From Sneathiellales bacterium (GTDB lineage Bacteria; Pseudomonadota; Alphaproteobacteria; JANQFL01), in assembly GCA_028277845.1 (NCBI GenBank), contig JANQFL010000113.1:43883-107882 (forward strand): a stretch of DNA of 64,000 nt, written 5' to 3'. A program made the position numbers and the translations under genes. The notes under the pieces were generated by a model. It searched no databases. It was not told the origin of the DNA and saw only the letters and a list, made by a program, of their open reading frames with translations. Numbering within the stretch: position 1 is the first letter of the stretch; every line of letters starts with the position of its first letter. Shown one piece after another: positions 28,173-36,853 of the stretch.

Positions 28173-28498
28173 TACTCGCCTCCTCCGTCGCCGCCGCCGT
28201 CACCACCCCAATCACCGCCATCGCCGGTCGGTCCTTCCGAGATCCAATCGATAAATACCAACAAACCGGCCATTACGCCCGTCTCAGGAGCGTAACCACG
28301 CGAGTCCTGGCCGAGTTCGATGAACTGGCGGATAAAAATAGGTAAGGCCACGCCAAACGCAGCAAAAATGATGTAGACAAAGATATTTTCGTCACCGATG
28401 GCCCATTTGGCGACACCGAAGACGAGCATCGCCCAAATCACCCAGAACAGCAGTGCTGTGATTCTGCCGAGCTTAATTTTTGCGGTTTGTGTGCCCAT
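28172..28498 (-). CDS. Small two-TM membrane protein with Gly/Asp tail, paralogue 1 of 4
   Basis: 108 residues. Helices ITALLFWVIWAMLVFGVAKW and IFVYIIFAAFGVALPIFIRQ are followed by a tail of repeated Gly and Asp/Glu (GDGGDWGGDGGGDGGGE). LPIFIRQFIELG corresponds to the FFPxxxRxxxxxYG ending of the other members. It is the first gene of the four, reading away from the divergent TetR gene. Function unknown. Confidence 0.65.
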   Translation of the reverse strand: MGTQTAKIKLGRITALLFWVIWAMLVFGVAKWAIGDENIFVYIIFAAFGVALPIFIRQFIELGQDSRGYAPETGVMAGLLVFIDWISEGPTGDGGDWGGDGGGDGGGE

Positions 28499-28589
28499 TC
28501 ATCCCCCCAGTTGATGGACAAGGTGCTCCCTTTAATATTGTATCAAATCGATATATTTCAACCCTATTTGGGCGAATGAGTCTTGCATT

Positions 28590-28605
28590 GTCACCAAGCG
28601 GTGAC
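28590..28605. promoter_or_regulatory. TetR operator copy 1 (GTCACC-N4-GGTGAC)
   Basis: A perfect 6-bp inverted repeat around AAGC, in the context ATTGTCACCAAGCGGTGACTAA, 11 bases before the tetR-family start codon at 28617. A near-identical site precedes the next gene (29270-29285), so this is probably the autoregulatory operator. Confidence 0.65.
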
Positions 28606-28616
28606 TAAATAGAGGC

Positions 28617-29252
28617 ATGGCCCGAAACACTTCATCCACCCGCACCCGCGACAAGGACGCGACCCGCAAGGACCTGATCGCCGCCGTCGGCCGGATCATC
28701 GCCCGGGACGGCTTCCAGAAAGCCGGAGTCAACGCCGTGGCGCGGGAGGCCGGTGTCGACAAGGTCCTGATCTACCGCTACTTCGGCGACCTGGAAGGGC
28801 TGATGGATGCCTATGGCCGGGAGGGCGACTTCTGGCCGACGATGCAGGAACTGGCCGGTGGCGACATCGACGCGTTCCGCCAATTGCCGCCGCGGCAACG
28901 CATGACGACCATGATGGCCAATCTGGCCGAAGGGTTGCGTAAGCGGCCCGTGACTTTGGAAATCCTGGCCTGGGAGACGATGGAACGCAATGCGTTGACG
29001 GCCCGGCTGGAAGAAGTCCGTGAACAATGGTCGGAAGACATCCGCGAAGCATTCTCGGATATGCCGAGGGACGGTGCCGACTGGTTCGGCATTGGTGTCG
29101 TACTGACGGCGGGCCTGCAATACCTGGCGATCCGTAGCCGCAAGATCCGGCTCTACGGCGGGCTGGATATCGGCAGCGATGAAGGTTGGCGGGAAATCAC
29201 CGCCATCATCGGGGGGCTGGCGGATCATGCCTTTCCTCCGCAAACGGATTGA
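28617..29252 (+). CDS. TetR-family transcriptional regulator
   Basis: A 211-residue repressor. Helix-turn-helix at about residues 30-60 (RDGFQKAGVNAVAREAGVDK then VLIYRYFGDLEGLMDAYG). The C-terminal ligand domain is variable. The start at 28617 sits directly after operator copy 1; a matching operator lies between this gene and the nitroreductase-like gene 48 bases downstream. It therefore probably controls itself and that gene. Ligand unknown. Confidence 0.9.
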   Translation: MARNTSSTRTRDKDATRKDLIAAVGRIIARDGFQKAGVNAVAREAGVDKVLIYRYFGDLEGLMDAYGREGDFWPTMQELAGGDIDAFRQLPPRQRMTTMMANLAEGLRKRPVTLEILAWETMERNALTARLEEVREQWSEDIREAFSDMPRDGADWFGIGVVLTAGLQYLAIRSRKIRLYGGLDIGSDEGWREITAIIGGLADHAFPPQTD

Positions 29253-29269
29253 TTTTTTTTGACCACATT

Positions 29270-29285
29270 GTCACCACACAGTGAC
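29270..29285. promoter_or_regulatory. TetR operator copy 2 (GTCAC-N6-GTGAC)
   Basis: In the context ATTGTCACCACACAGTGACTTA, 14 bases before the start of the nitroreductase-like gene. It shares ATTGTCACC and GTGACT with copy 1 at the same spacing. This links the TetR protein to its downstream neighbour. Confidence 0.65.
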
Positions 29286-29299
29286 TTAGGAGAGCGACT

Positions 29300-30520
29300 A
29301 TGATCGAACAGACGATGAAATCCGATGAGACCCAGCCGAAAAGAACGCTGAACCGGCGATCCATCCTGAAAGGCGCGGGTGCCCTCCTCGTCGTGGCCGG
29401 CGCCGGTGGCGTGTGGCGGGCCTGGGACCGGGGCGTGTTTTCCGCCTCCGAGGGACCGGCGTTCGCGCCGTGGAGGGACTGGCGCACCGCCAGCGGTAGC
29501 CCCGGCGAAACCATCGTCCGGGCCGGCATCCTGGCGGCCAGCGCCCACAACACCCAGCCGTGGATCTTCCGCATCGAGACAAACCGCATCATCCTGTTCG
29601 CCGACACGTCCCGGCACCTGGGTACCTTCGATCCATATCTGCGCGAGATGCATATCTCGCTCGGCTGCGCGCTGGAAAACATGGTGCTGGCCGCCCGCGC
29701 CAACGGGTTCGCGACGGACGTCGCGATGAGCACGGGACACCTGACCGACGGCTACGACGGCGCGCAACCGGTGGCAATGCTGCAGCTGACCGACGCCGAT
29801 ACGGATCGCTCGCCGTTTTACGACGCCATTCCCGACCGCCACACCAACCGCGGGCCGTACGACCGGCCCCGCGGCGTGCCCGCCGATGCCGCCACGAACC
29901 TGACGCGGATCGCCCAGTCCAACGGCGTCCTGGTGGTGCTGTTCGAGGACGGGCCCGAACGAGGCACCTTCGATAGCGCCATGAACGACGCCACCGCCAC
30001 CATCGTTGCCGACCGGCAGATGGTGCACGACAGCCACGCCTGGTTCCGCATGACGCCGGACGAAATCGACACCCACCGGGACGGCCCGATCATCGATTCC
30101 TTCGGCCTGCCGCCGGCCGTCAACGTCCTGGCCAAGATGTTCCCCATCGGCGAGCAGGAAGGGCACGAGATCTGGAAAGAGACGACCCGCGACGTGCATC
30201 TGGCCACCGCGCCGATGACCGGCATCATCGCCGTGCGCGACCGTTACGCCATCGCCGACAACCTGGCCGCCGGACGGGCCTGGCAGCGCATGCACCTGTG
30301 GGGCACGACGCAGGGCCTGGCCATGCACCCCATGAACCAGCCCATCGAGATCGTCGACCGCGACCGTCAGCTCGGCCGCCCCGCGTCCATGGCGGACCGG
30401 CTGTCCAAGCTGACCGGAGACGATTGGCAGGCGACGTTTTCCTTCCGGCTGGGCTACGCCGAACGCATCGCCCACCCCAGCCCACGCCGCGATCCCGCCG
30501 ATGTGATCCGGAACGCCTGA
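29300..30520 (+). CDS. Acg/nitroreductase-like flavin protein with twin-arginine signal
   Basis: A 406-residue protein. The N-terminus carries LNRRSILKGAGALLVVAGAG (about residues 16-35), a twin-arginine export signal. After it come ASAHNTQPWIFRI (about residues 79-91) and SLGCALENMVLAARANGF, marks of the Acg-type nitroreductase family that binds FMN. In other bacteria Acg proteins bind or sequester flavin rather than reduce substrates. The gene follows a TetR regulator and its operator, which suggests induction by a toxic aromatic or nitro compound. Export of a flavoprotein by Tat fits. Confidence 0.82.
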   Translation: MIEQTMKSDETQPKRTLNRRSILKGAGALLVVAGAGGVWRAWDRGVFSASEGPAFAPWRDWRTASGSPGETIVRAGILAASAHNTQPWIFRIETNRIILFADTSRHLGTFDPYLREMHISLGCALENMVLAARANGFATDVAMSTGHLTDGYDGAQPVAMLQLTDADTDRSPFYDAIPDRHTNRGPYDRPRGVPADAATNLTRIAQSNGVLVVLFEDGPERGTFDSAMNDATATIVADRQMVHDSHAWFRMTPDEIDTHRDGPIIDSFGLPPAVNVLAKMFPIGEQEGHEIWKETTRDVHLATAPMTGIIAVRDRYAIADNLAAGRAWQRMHLWGTTQGLAMHPMNQPIEIVDRDRQLGRPASMADRLSKLTGDDWQATFSFRLGYAERIAHPSPRRDPADVIRNA

Positions 30521-30553
30521 CGCCACGGTCCTTGCGCCAGGTGCCGGACCGCT

Positions 30554-30580
30554 CCATGATGCTGCGCTGCAGCATCATGG
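30554..30580. promoter_or_regulatory. Perfect 12-bp hairpin just upstream of the MBL-fold gene
   Basis: CCATGATGCTGC and GCAGCATCATGG flank a three-base loop. The right arm ends directly before the ribosome-binding sequence AGGA, nine bases from the ATG at 30590. No T run follows, so a terminator is unlikely; a translation-controlling hairpin or a dyad operator fits better. Confidence 0.5.
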
Positions 30581-30589
30581 AGGATCGGG

Positions 30590-31327
30590 ATGCGGTTACA
30601 GTTCGTCGGATGCGGCGATGCCTTCGGCAGCGGCGGCCGTTTCAACACCTGTTTTCATCTCACCGGTGCGCGCACCAACGTGCTGATCGACTGCGGTGCC
30701 TCGTCGATGATCGCCCTGAAGACATGGGGTATCGACCCGAACGCCATCGATGCCATCTTCTTCACCCACTTCCATGCCGACCATTTCGGCGGCGTGCCGT
30801 TCTTCATGCTGGACGCCCAGTTCTTCTCGAAGCGCACCCGGCCGCTGACCCTGTGCGGACCGGCCGGGCTGGAGGAGTGGTACGAACGGGTCATGGAAAC
30901 CGCCTTCCCCGGCGCCTCGAAAACCAAGACCCGGTTCGAGCTGACTATGCAGGAACTGACGCCGCGCGAAACCCGCGAGGTGGCCGGCGTGCAGGTCTCC
31001 CCCTACCCGGTCAACCACGGCCTGCCCGGCGGGCCGTTCTTCGCCTACCGGCTGGAGGCGGAAGGCAAGACCGTGGCTTACACCGGCGATACCGAATGGA
31101 CCGACGCGTTGATCGAAGCCGGCCGCGACGCCGACCTGTTCATCGCCGAGGCCTACTTTCGCAACAAGCGCGTGCAGCTGCATCTCGACCTGGCGACCCT
31201 GGAAGCGCACCTGGACGCCATCGCGCCGAAGCGGCTGGTCCTGACCCACATGTCCGGCGACATGCTGGCCCAGCGGGACGGCGTGCCCTACGACAGCGCC
31301 GAAGACGGCATGACCGTCGATATCTAG
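30590..31327 (+). CDS. MBL-fold metallo-hydrolase (RNase Z-like / phosphodiesterase-type)
   Basis: A 245-residue cytosolic metallo-beta-lactamase fold protein. The metal motif is FFTHFHADHFGG (about residues 57-68). Further ligands are His in NHGLPGG, Asp in YTGDTEWTD and His in LTHMSGDM. The start MRLQFVGCGDAFGSGGRFNT is like RNase Z and small-molecule phosphodiesterases. It is too short for a full RNase Z exosite and lacks an obvious one. It follows the nitroreductase-like gene by 69 bases with a hairpin between. Confidence 0.85.
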   Translation: MRLQFVGCGDAFGSGGRFNTCFHLTGARTNVLIDCGASSMIALKTWGIDPNAIDAIFFTHFHADHFGGVPFFMLDAQFFSKRTRPLTLCGPAGLEEWYERVMETAFPGASKTKTRFELTMQELTPRETREVAGVQVSPYPVNHGLPGGPFFAYRLEAEGKTVAYTGDTEWTDALIEAGRDADLFIAEAYFRNKRVQLHLDLATLEAHLDAIAPKRLVLTHMSGDMLAQRDGVPYDSAEDGMTVDI

Positions 31328-31328
31328 C

Positions 31329-32306
31329 TCATACGTAGTGGCAGGCGACGGACTGGTTGCCGCCACGGTCGTCCAATGACGGACGCGACTGCGCGCACAG
31401 GTCGGTCGCCTTGGGGCAGCGGGTGCGGAAGACACAGCCCGACGGCGGATCGAGGGGCGACGGTAGGTCGCCCGAGAGCATGATGCGCTGCTTGGCCCGC
31501 TCCTTGTCCGGGTCCGGCAGCGGCACCGCCGAGATCAGGGCCTGGGTATAAGGATGCAGCGGCCGGTCGAATAGCGCGTCCCGTTCCGCCACCTCCATAG
31601 CCTGGCCGAGATAGAGCACCATGATGCGGTGGCCGATGTGGCGCACCACCGAGAGGTCGTGGCTGATGAAGATCAGCGCCAGGCCGTAGTCCCGCTGCAG
31701 GTCCATCAGCAGGTTGATGATCTGCGCCTGGATCGAGACGTCGAGAGCGGACACCGGTTCGTCGCAGACGATCAGCCTGGGTTCGACGATCATGGCGCGG
31801 GCGATGCCGATGCGCTGGCACTGGCCGCCGGAAAACTCGTGCGGGTAGCGGTTGATCATCTGCGGCAGAAGGCCGACCTTGTCCATCATGGCGCGCACCC
31901 TGTCACGCAATTGCGTCTTGTTTAGGCTGCGCTCGAAGGTCTTGAGCGGCTCGGCGATGATCTCGCCGATGGTCATGCGCGGGTCCAGGCTGGCCAGCGG
32001 GTCCTGGAAAATGATCTGAATGTCGCGGCGATGATTGCGCATGGTGTGGCGGTCCACGTGCATCAGGTCGCTGCCCTGCCACAGCACTTCGCCGCCGGTG
32101 GGTTCGATCAGGCGCAGGATGGACCGGCCGAGCGTCGACTTGCCGCACCCGGATTCCCCGACCACGCCCAGCGTCTCGCCGGCCGCCAGGTCGAAACTGA
32201 CGCCGTCAACGGCCCGCAGCGGACGCCGTTCGCCGAACAATCCCTTCGACACCCGGACCGAGAAGTGCGTGTGCAATTCCTTGACGGAGAGCAAGGGCGC
32301 GCTCAT
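31329..32306 (-). CDS. Oligopeptide ABC transporter ATP-binding protein (OppF-like)
   Basis: A 325-residue ATPase with Walker [11 protein letters not shown]-loop [11 protein letters not shown], signature [14 protein letters not shown] and Walker [14 protein letters not shown]. The C-terminal extension contains [15 protein letters not shown], the Cys-rich oligopeptide-transporter domain. The ATG at 32304-32306 overlaps the OppD-like stop (ATGA). The open frame continues to 32780 only as a shadow. Last gene of a five-gene operon. Confidence 0.92.
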   Translation of the reverse strand: MSAPLLSVKELHTHFSVRVSKGLFGERRPLRAVDGVSFDLAAGETLGVVGESGCGKSTLGRSILRLIEPTGGEVLWQGSDLMHVDRHTMRNHRRDIQIIFQDPLASLDPRMTIGEIIAEPLKTFERSLNKTQLRDRVRAMMDKVGLLPQMINRYPHEFSGGQCQRIGIARAMIVEPRLIVCDEPVSALDVSIQAQIINLLMDLQRDYGLALIFISHDLSVVRHIGHRIMVLYLGQAMEVAERDALFDRPLHPYTQALISAVPLPDPDKERAKQRIMLSGDLPSPLDPPSGCVFRTRCPKATDLCAQSRPSLDDRGGNQSVACHYV

Positions 32307-33286
32307 GTCGGTCCCACTTTGTGGCAGGCGCAGGCATGGCCGTTGTCGAGGCCGATCAGGTCGGGCCGCTCCTGTTGGCAGCGCTCCTCCACCCGCGGGC
32401 AACGCGGCGCGAAGGCGCAGCCGGCGATCTCTGACTGCAGGTTGGGCGGCTGGCCGTCGATCGCCTTGAGGCGCGGATGTTCCGCACCCCCCTCGCCGTC
32501 CCCTTCCAGACGCGGAATGGATTCCAGCAGCCCGACCGTGTAGGGATGCCGCGGGCTGTAGAAGATGTCCCGCACCAAACCGGTTTCGACGACCCGCCCG
32601 GCGTACATGACGACCACCCGGTCGCACAGGCCAGCGACGACGCCCAGGTCGTGGGTGATGAGAACGACCGCGGAGTTGGTATCGCCGCGCAACTCCGACA
32701 GCAGGTCGAGAATCTGCGCCTGGATGGTGACGTCCAGCGCCGTCGTCGGTTCGTCGGCGATGATCAGATCGGGTTCGCACAACAGTGCCATGGCGATCAT
32801 CACCCGCTGGCGCATGCCGCCGGAAAACTCGTGCGGGTACATGTCGACCCGCTTGGCCGCCTCGGGGATGCCGACACGCTCGAGCATGCGAATGCTCCGG
32901 CTGCGGGCTTCGGCGCGCGACAGGCCCTTGTGCTCCATCAGCACCTCGGTCATCTGGCGGGAGATACGCAGGTACGGATTGAGCGACGTCATCGGGTCCT
33001 GGAAAATCATCGCCATGCGCACGCCACGGATTGCGTTGAGGCGGTCCGCCTTCAAACCCAGCAGTTCCTCGCCGTGGAACCTGGTACTGCCCTTTGCCCG
33101 CCCGTTCTTGGCCAGGAGGCCCATGGTGGACAGGAACACCTGGCTCTTGCCCGACCCCGACTCGCCGACGATGCCCACGCTTTCCCCGGCGGAGACCGAC
33201 AGGGACAACCCGTTGACGGCGTTGACCGTGCCTTCCGGCGTGCTGAACCGGATGTTGAGATCGTCGATATCGAGAACAGCCGTCAT
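32303..33286 (-). CDS. Oligopeptide ABC transporter ATP-binding protein (OppD-like)
   Basis: A 327-residue ATPase with Walker [10 protein letters not shown] (the last position Gln rather than Ser/Thr, seen in many OppD proteins), signature [14 protein letters not shown], Walker [14 protein letters not shown], and the C-terminal Cys cluster [14 protein letters not shown]. The ATG at 33284-33286 is one base after the permease stop and is preferred to a longer frame to 33325. Confidence 0.92.
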   Translation of the reverse strand: MTAVLDIDDLNIRFSTPEGTVNAVNGLSLSVSAGESVGIVGESGSGKSQVFLSTMGLLAKNGRAKGSTRFHGEELLGLKADRLNAIRGVRMAMIFQDPMTSLNPYLRISRQMTEVLMEHKGLSRAEARSRSIRMLERVGIPEAAKRVDMYPHEFSGGMRQRVMIAMALLCEPDLIIADEPTTALDVTIQAQILDLLSELRGDTNSAVVLITHDLGVVAGLCDRVVVMYAGRVVETGLVRDIFYSPRHPYTVGLLESIPRLEGDGEGGAEHPRLKAIDGQPPNLQSEIAGCAFAPRCPRVEERCQQERPDLIGLDNGHACACHKVGPT

Positions 33287-33287
33287 C

Positions 33288-34187
33288 TCAGCGGTCCTTG
33301 GGATCGAGGGCATCGCGCAGCCCATCGCCGATGAAGTTGAAACAGAACAGGGTGATGGCCAGGAACGTCGCCGGGAAGATCAGCATCCACGGCGCCGATT
33401 CCATTTGCTTGGCGCCCTCGGAAATCAGCACGCCCCAGCTGGTCAACGGCTCCTGCACGCCGAGGCCGAGAAACGAAATGAAACTCTCGGTCAGGATGAC
33501 CTGCGGCACCGTCAACGTGACATAGACGATGACCGGGCCGAGCACGTTGGGCACGATGTGGCGGAAGACGATGACCCGGTTGGAGACGCCGGCGGCGTGG
33601 GCCGCTTCGATGTATTCCTTGTGTTTGATCGACAGGGTCTGGCCGCGCACGATGCGCGCCATGGTCAGCCACTCGACGGCGCCCAGGGCAATGAAGATGA
33701 GGAAGATGTTGCGGCCGAACAGCACCATCAACAAAATCACGAAGAACATGAACGGCAGCGAATACATGATGTCCACGATGCGCATCATGATGCTGTCGGT
33801 ACGGCCGCCCACATAGCCGGCGATGGCGCCGTAACTGACGCCAATCAGCAGGCTGACGCCGGTGGCCAGAATGCCGACCATCAACGACACTCGGGCACCG
33901 TACAAGGTGCGCACGAACAGGTCGCGACCGTTGCCGTCGGTGCCGAACCAGTGGAAGTTGGCGAAATCGGGCGGCGCCTGGATACGTTCCCAATAGACTT
34001 CGTCGTAAGGGTGCGGACTGAGCCACGGCGCCAGCAGCGCCATGACGGCGATGATACCCAGTACGAACAGGGAGACCACCGCGGCCCGGTTGGCCAGCAA
34101 GCGGCCCCAGGCCGCCTGCCACAGGGAGCGGCCGGCGACCTCTTCCATGCCGGCCATGCGGTCCATGCGTTCGCCCACCGCCGCCAT
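33288..34187 (-). CDS. Oligopeptide ABC transporter permease (OppC-like)
   Basis: A 299-residue permease with a long cytosolic N-terminus, first helix AAVVSLFVLGIIAVMALLAP, the OppC block FGTDGNGRDLFVRTLYGARV and EAA loop YIEAAHAAGVSNRVIVFRHI. It shares one base with the OppB-like stop, so translation is coupled. Confidence 0.92.
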   Translation of the reverse strand: MAAVGERMDRMAGMEEVAGRSLWQAAWGRLLANRAAVVSLFVLGIIAVMALLAPWLSPHPYDEVYWERIQAPPDFANFHWFGTDGNGRDLFVRTLYGARVSLMVGILATGVSLLIGVSYGAIAGYVGGRTDSIMMRIVDIMYSLPFMFFVILLMVLFGRNIFLIFIALGAVEWLTMARIVRGQTLSIKHKEYIEAAHAAGVSNRVIVFRHIVPNVLGPVIVYVTLTVPQVILTESFISFLGLGVQEPLTSWGVLISEGAKQMESAPWMLIFPATFLAITLFCFNFIGDGLRDALDPKDR

Positions 34188-35110
34188 CAGTCGTACCGCA
34201 CCTTGGGATCAAGCAGCCCGTAGACCAGGTCGACGATCAGGTTGAGCACGATGATCAGCGTCGCCAGCGTGATCATCACGCCAAGCACCAATGTGTAGTC
34301 GCGGTTCAGGGCGCCCTGCACGAAGTAGCGGCCGATGCCGGGGATATCGAAGATGGTTTCGATCACCACCGATCCGGTTAGGATCTGGGCCGTCGCCGGC
34401 CCGAGGTAGGACACCACGGGCAACATGGCGCCCTTCAGGGTATGGCGTACGATAACGATGCGTTCGCGCAGGCCCTTGGCGCGGGCGGTGCGCACGAAAT
34501 TGGCATTCAGGGTTTCGACCATGCTGCCGCGCGTCAGCCGGGCGATGTAGGCCAATTGCGGCAAGGCCAGCGCGGTGATCGGCAGGATCTTGTTGATCAA
34601 GGCACCATCGCCCCAGCCGGCTACCGGCAGAAGCGACAGGTACACCCCGAACACCAACGTCAGCAGCGGCGCCATGACGAAATTGGGAATGGCGATGCCC
34701 GTCATCGACACGGCCATCACCGCATGATCAAGTCCCGAATTTTGTCTGAGCGCCGCGAAACTGCCGAAGCCGACACCGAACACCAGGGCGATGACGATGG
34801 CGGTGAAACCCAGTTGGAAACTGGCTGGAAAACCCGACCCGATCAGTTCGGCGACGGTGAAGTCACGGTATTTGTAGGAGGGGCCGAAATCCCCCTGCAC
34901 AACGCCGCCGACATAGTCGACGTACTGTTTCCACAGCGGCTGGTCCAGGTTGTAGGCACGCAGCACGTTCTTTTCGATTTCCGGCGGCAGCGCCCGTTCC
35001 AGGTCGAACGGCCCGCCCGGCGCCATGCGGATCATGAAGAACGCCACGGTGACGATCACGAACATGGTCGGGATCGCGACCAACAACCGGCGGAAAGTAT
35101 AGGAAAACAT
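34187..35110 (-). CDS. Oligopeptide ABC transporter permease (OppB-like)
   Basis: A 307-residue permease: start YTFRRLLVAIPTMFVIVTVA with RMAPGGPFDLERALPP, a hallmark of OppB, then NFVRTARAKGLRERIVIVRH as the EAA loop. A terminator-like hairpin lies between it and the binding-protein gene upstream. Confidence 0.93.
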   Translation of the reverse strand: MFSYTFRRLLVAIPTMFVIVTVAFFMIRMAPGGPFDLERALPPEIEKNVLRAYNLDQPLWKQYVDYVGGVVQGDFGPSYKYRDFTVAELIGSGFPASFQLGFTAIVIALVFGVGFGSFAALRQNSGLDHAVMAVSMTGIAIPNFVMAPLLTLVFGVYLSLLPVAGWGDGALINKILPITALALPQLAYIARLTRGSMVETLNANFVRTARAKGLRERIVIVRHTLKGAMLPVVSYLGPATAQILTGSVVIETIFDIPGIGRYFVQGALNRDYTLVLGVMITLATLIIVLNLIVDLVYGLLDPKVRYD

Positions 35111-35120
35111 TTTTGGCCTG

Positions 35121-35155
35121 GAAAAAACCGGGGCGGCCTAATCAAGGCCGCCCCG
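35121..35155 (-). terminator. Partial terminator between the OppA-like and OppB-like genes
   Basis: CGGGGCGGCCT and AGGCCGCCCCG make a perfect 11-bp stem with a 5-base loop; on the minus strand it is followed by GGTTTTTTCC. It begins 11 bases after the binding-protein stop. A full terminator placed inside an operon should let only some transcripts reach the permease genes and raise the binding protein relative to them. Confidence 0.75.
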
Positions 35156-35165
35156 ATGACTCAGG

Positions 35166-36779
35166 CTATTTCTGAATGGACAGGTAGCGTGTGCGCTGGG
35201 TGTCCCGCGGATTGGCGACCCAGCCTTTCACGTGATCCGCCACCAGGTTCTTGGATACATAGTAGTAGATCGGCATCACCGGCTGGTCGTCCATGGCGAT
35301 GGCTTCGGCCTTGGCCAGCAGGCTGGCGCGGACCTTGAGATCGGACGTCACCGCCGCCTGTTCCATGAACTTGTCGAACTCGGCGTTCTTGTACTGGCCG
35401 TAGTTCAACGGACCGGTCGACGACTGCAGCAGATAGAGGAAATTCTGCGGGTCGTTGTAGTCGGCGATCCAGCCGGCGCGGGCGACCTGAAAATCGGCCT
35501 GCTGCAGGCTGTTGTAATGCACCTTGACCTCGGAATTGAACAGCTCGGCCTTGACGCCGATCTTCTTCCACATGGCCGATACGGCGATGGCGATACGCTT
35601 GTGGTTCTCGCTGGTGTTGTAGCTCAGCGTGAACTCGAGCGGCTTGTCCGGACCGAAGCCGGCTTCGGCCAGCAGGGCCTTGGCCTTGGCCGTACGGTCG
35701 ACCATCGAATCATCCTTCCAGGACACGTAGCTCGGCGTGCCGTAGTTGGAGGTCCCCGGCGGCACGAAGCTGTAGGCCGGAATCTCGCCGGTCTTCAGCA
35801 CCTTCTCGGTGATCGCCTTGCGGTCGATCGCCATGGACAAAGCCTGGCGCACGCGCTTGTCGTTGAACGGCGCCTTGGTGGTGTTGATCGGATAGTAGTA
35901 ATTGCCGAGATAGGCCGAAATGCGGGTCTGGTTCGGCAGGTTTTCACGCAGCCAGTCGATCTGGTCCGAGGAGAAGTCCTTGGCGATATCGATCTCGCCA
36001 GCGCGGAAGCGTTTCTGCACCGCGGTGCGGTCTTCGGCGGGGTAGTAGGTGACGCGGTCGATGCTGACCGAACCGGCATCATAGAACTTCGGGTTCTTGA
36101 CCAGCTTGACGTGGGTCGACGGCACCCATTCGTCCAGCATGTACGGGCCGTTGCTGACGATGTTTTCCTTTTTCACCCAATCGGTGCCGTGCTTCTCGAC
36201 CACCTTGTGGGGTACGGGAAACGCCGTGTAGTGGGTGAGCTGGGTGAGGAAGTAGGGCGTCGGCGCGATCAGCGTCACTTCGAGCGTCTTGTCGTCGACG
36301 GCGCGGACACCGAGGTTTTCCATACCCTTCATCTTGCCGCTGTTCAATCCCTCGGCATTCTTGATGGGATAGAGCAGCGAGGCGTATTTCGCCGCCGTTT
36401 CCGGGTGCAGGATACGGCGCAGCGAATAGACGAAATCGTGCGCGGTGACCGGCGAGCCGTCCGACCAGGAGTGGTCGCGGATCTTGAAGGTATAGACCTT
36501 GCCGTTGTCGCTGACGGTCCAGCTCTCGGCGGCACCCGGCACGGCGGAGGCGTCCGGCCCTTCGGTGGTCAGGCCCATGAACATGTCGCCGACGATGCGG
36601 TCTTCCCACACGCCGGCCACATGATGGGGATCGAGGGTATCCGGCTCCCCCATATTGCCGACCCGCAGGACGGATTCGGCGGAGGCTCCAGATATGGAAA
36701 AAGCCGCGACCGCGGCTGTGAAGGCACAAGCGAATGCCCAGCGCATACCAGTCTTGGCGCGCAAAGTCTCTGCAATCAT
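35166..36779 (-). CDS. Oligopeptide ABC transporter substrate-binding protein (OppA-like)
   Basis: A 537-residue periplasmic receptor with a Sec signal (MRWAFACAFTAAVAAFSISG then ASAES) after a short N-terminal extension. Family 5 blocks are EPDTLDPHHVAGVWEDRIV and FKIRDHSWSDGSPVTAHDFV. The ATG at 36779 has GGGAG ten bases upstream; a second ATG at codon 12 lies at the signal start and could be the true one. It opens the operon and diverges from the patatin gene over 74 bases. Confidence 0.92.
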   Translation of the reverse strand: MIAETLRAKTGMRWAFACAFTAAVAAFSISGASAESVLRVGNMGEPDTLDPHHVAGVWEDRIVGDMFMGLTTEGPDASAVPGAAESWTVSDNGKVYTFKIRDHSWSDGSPVTAHDFVYSLRRILHPETAAKYASLLYPIKNAEGLNSGKMKGMENLGVRAVDDKTLEVTLIAPTPYFLTQLTHYTAFPVPHKVVEKHGTDWVKKENIVSNGPYMLDEWVPSTHVKLVKNPKFYDAGSVSIDRVTYYPAEDRTAVQKRFRAGEIDIAKDFSSDQIDWLRENLPNQTRISAYLGNYYYPINTTKAPFNDKRVRQALSMAIDRKAITEKVLKTGEIPAYSFVPPGTSNYGTPSYVSWKDDSMVDRTAKAKALLAEAGFGPDKPLEFTLSYNTSENHKRIAIAVSAMWKKIGVKAELFNSEVKVHYNSLQQADFQVARAGWIADYNDPQNFLYLLQSSTGPLNYGQYKNAEFDKFMEQAAVTSDLKVRASLLAKAEAIAMDDQPVMPIYYYVSKNLVADHVKGWVANPRDTQRTRYLSIQK

Positions 36780-36853
36780 TGCTAATCGTCTCCCATTTTT
36801 TGTCGATGCTTATTGTGTCTTTTTTTTCGAAAGAGTATGGACAAGTTCCATTC

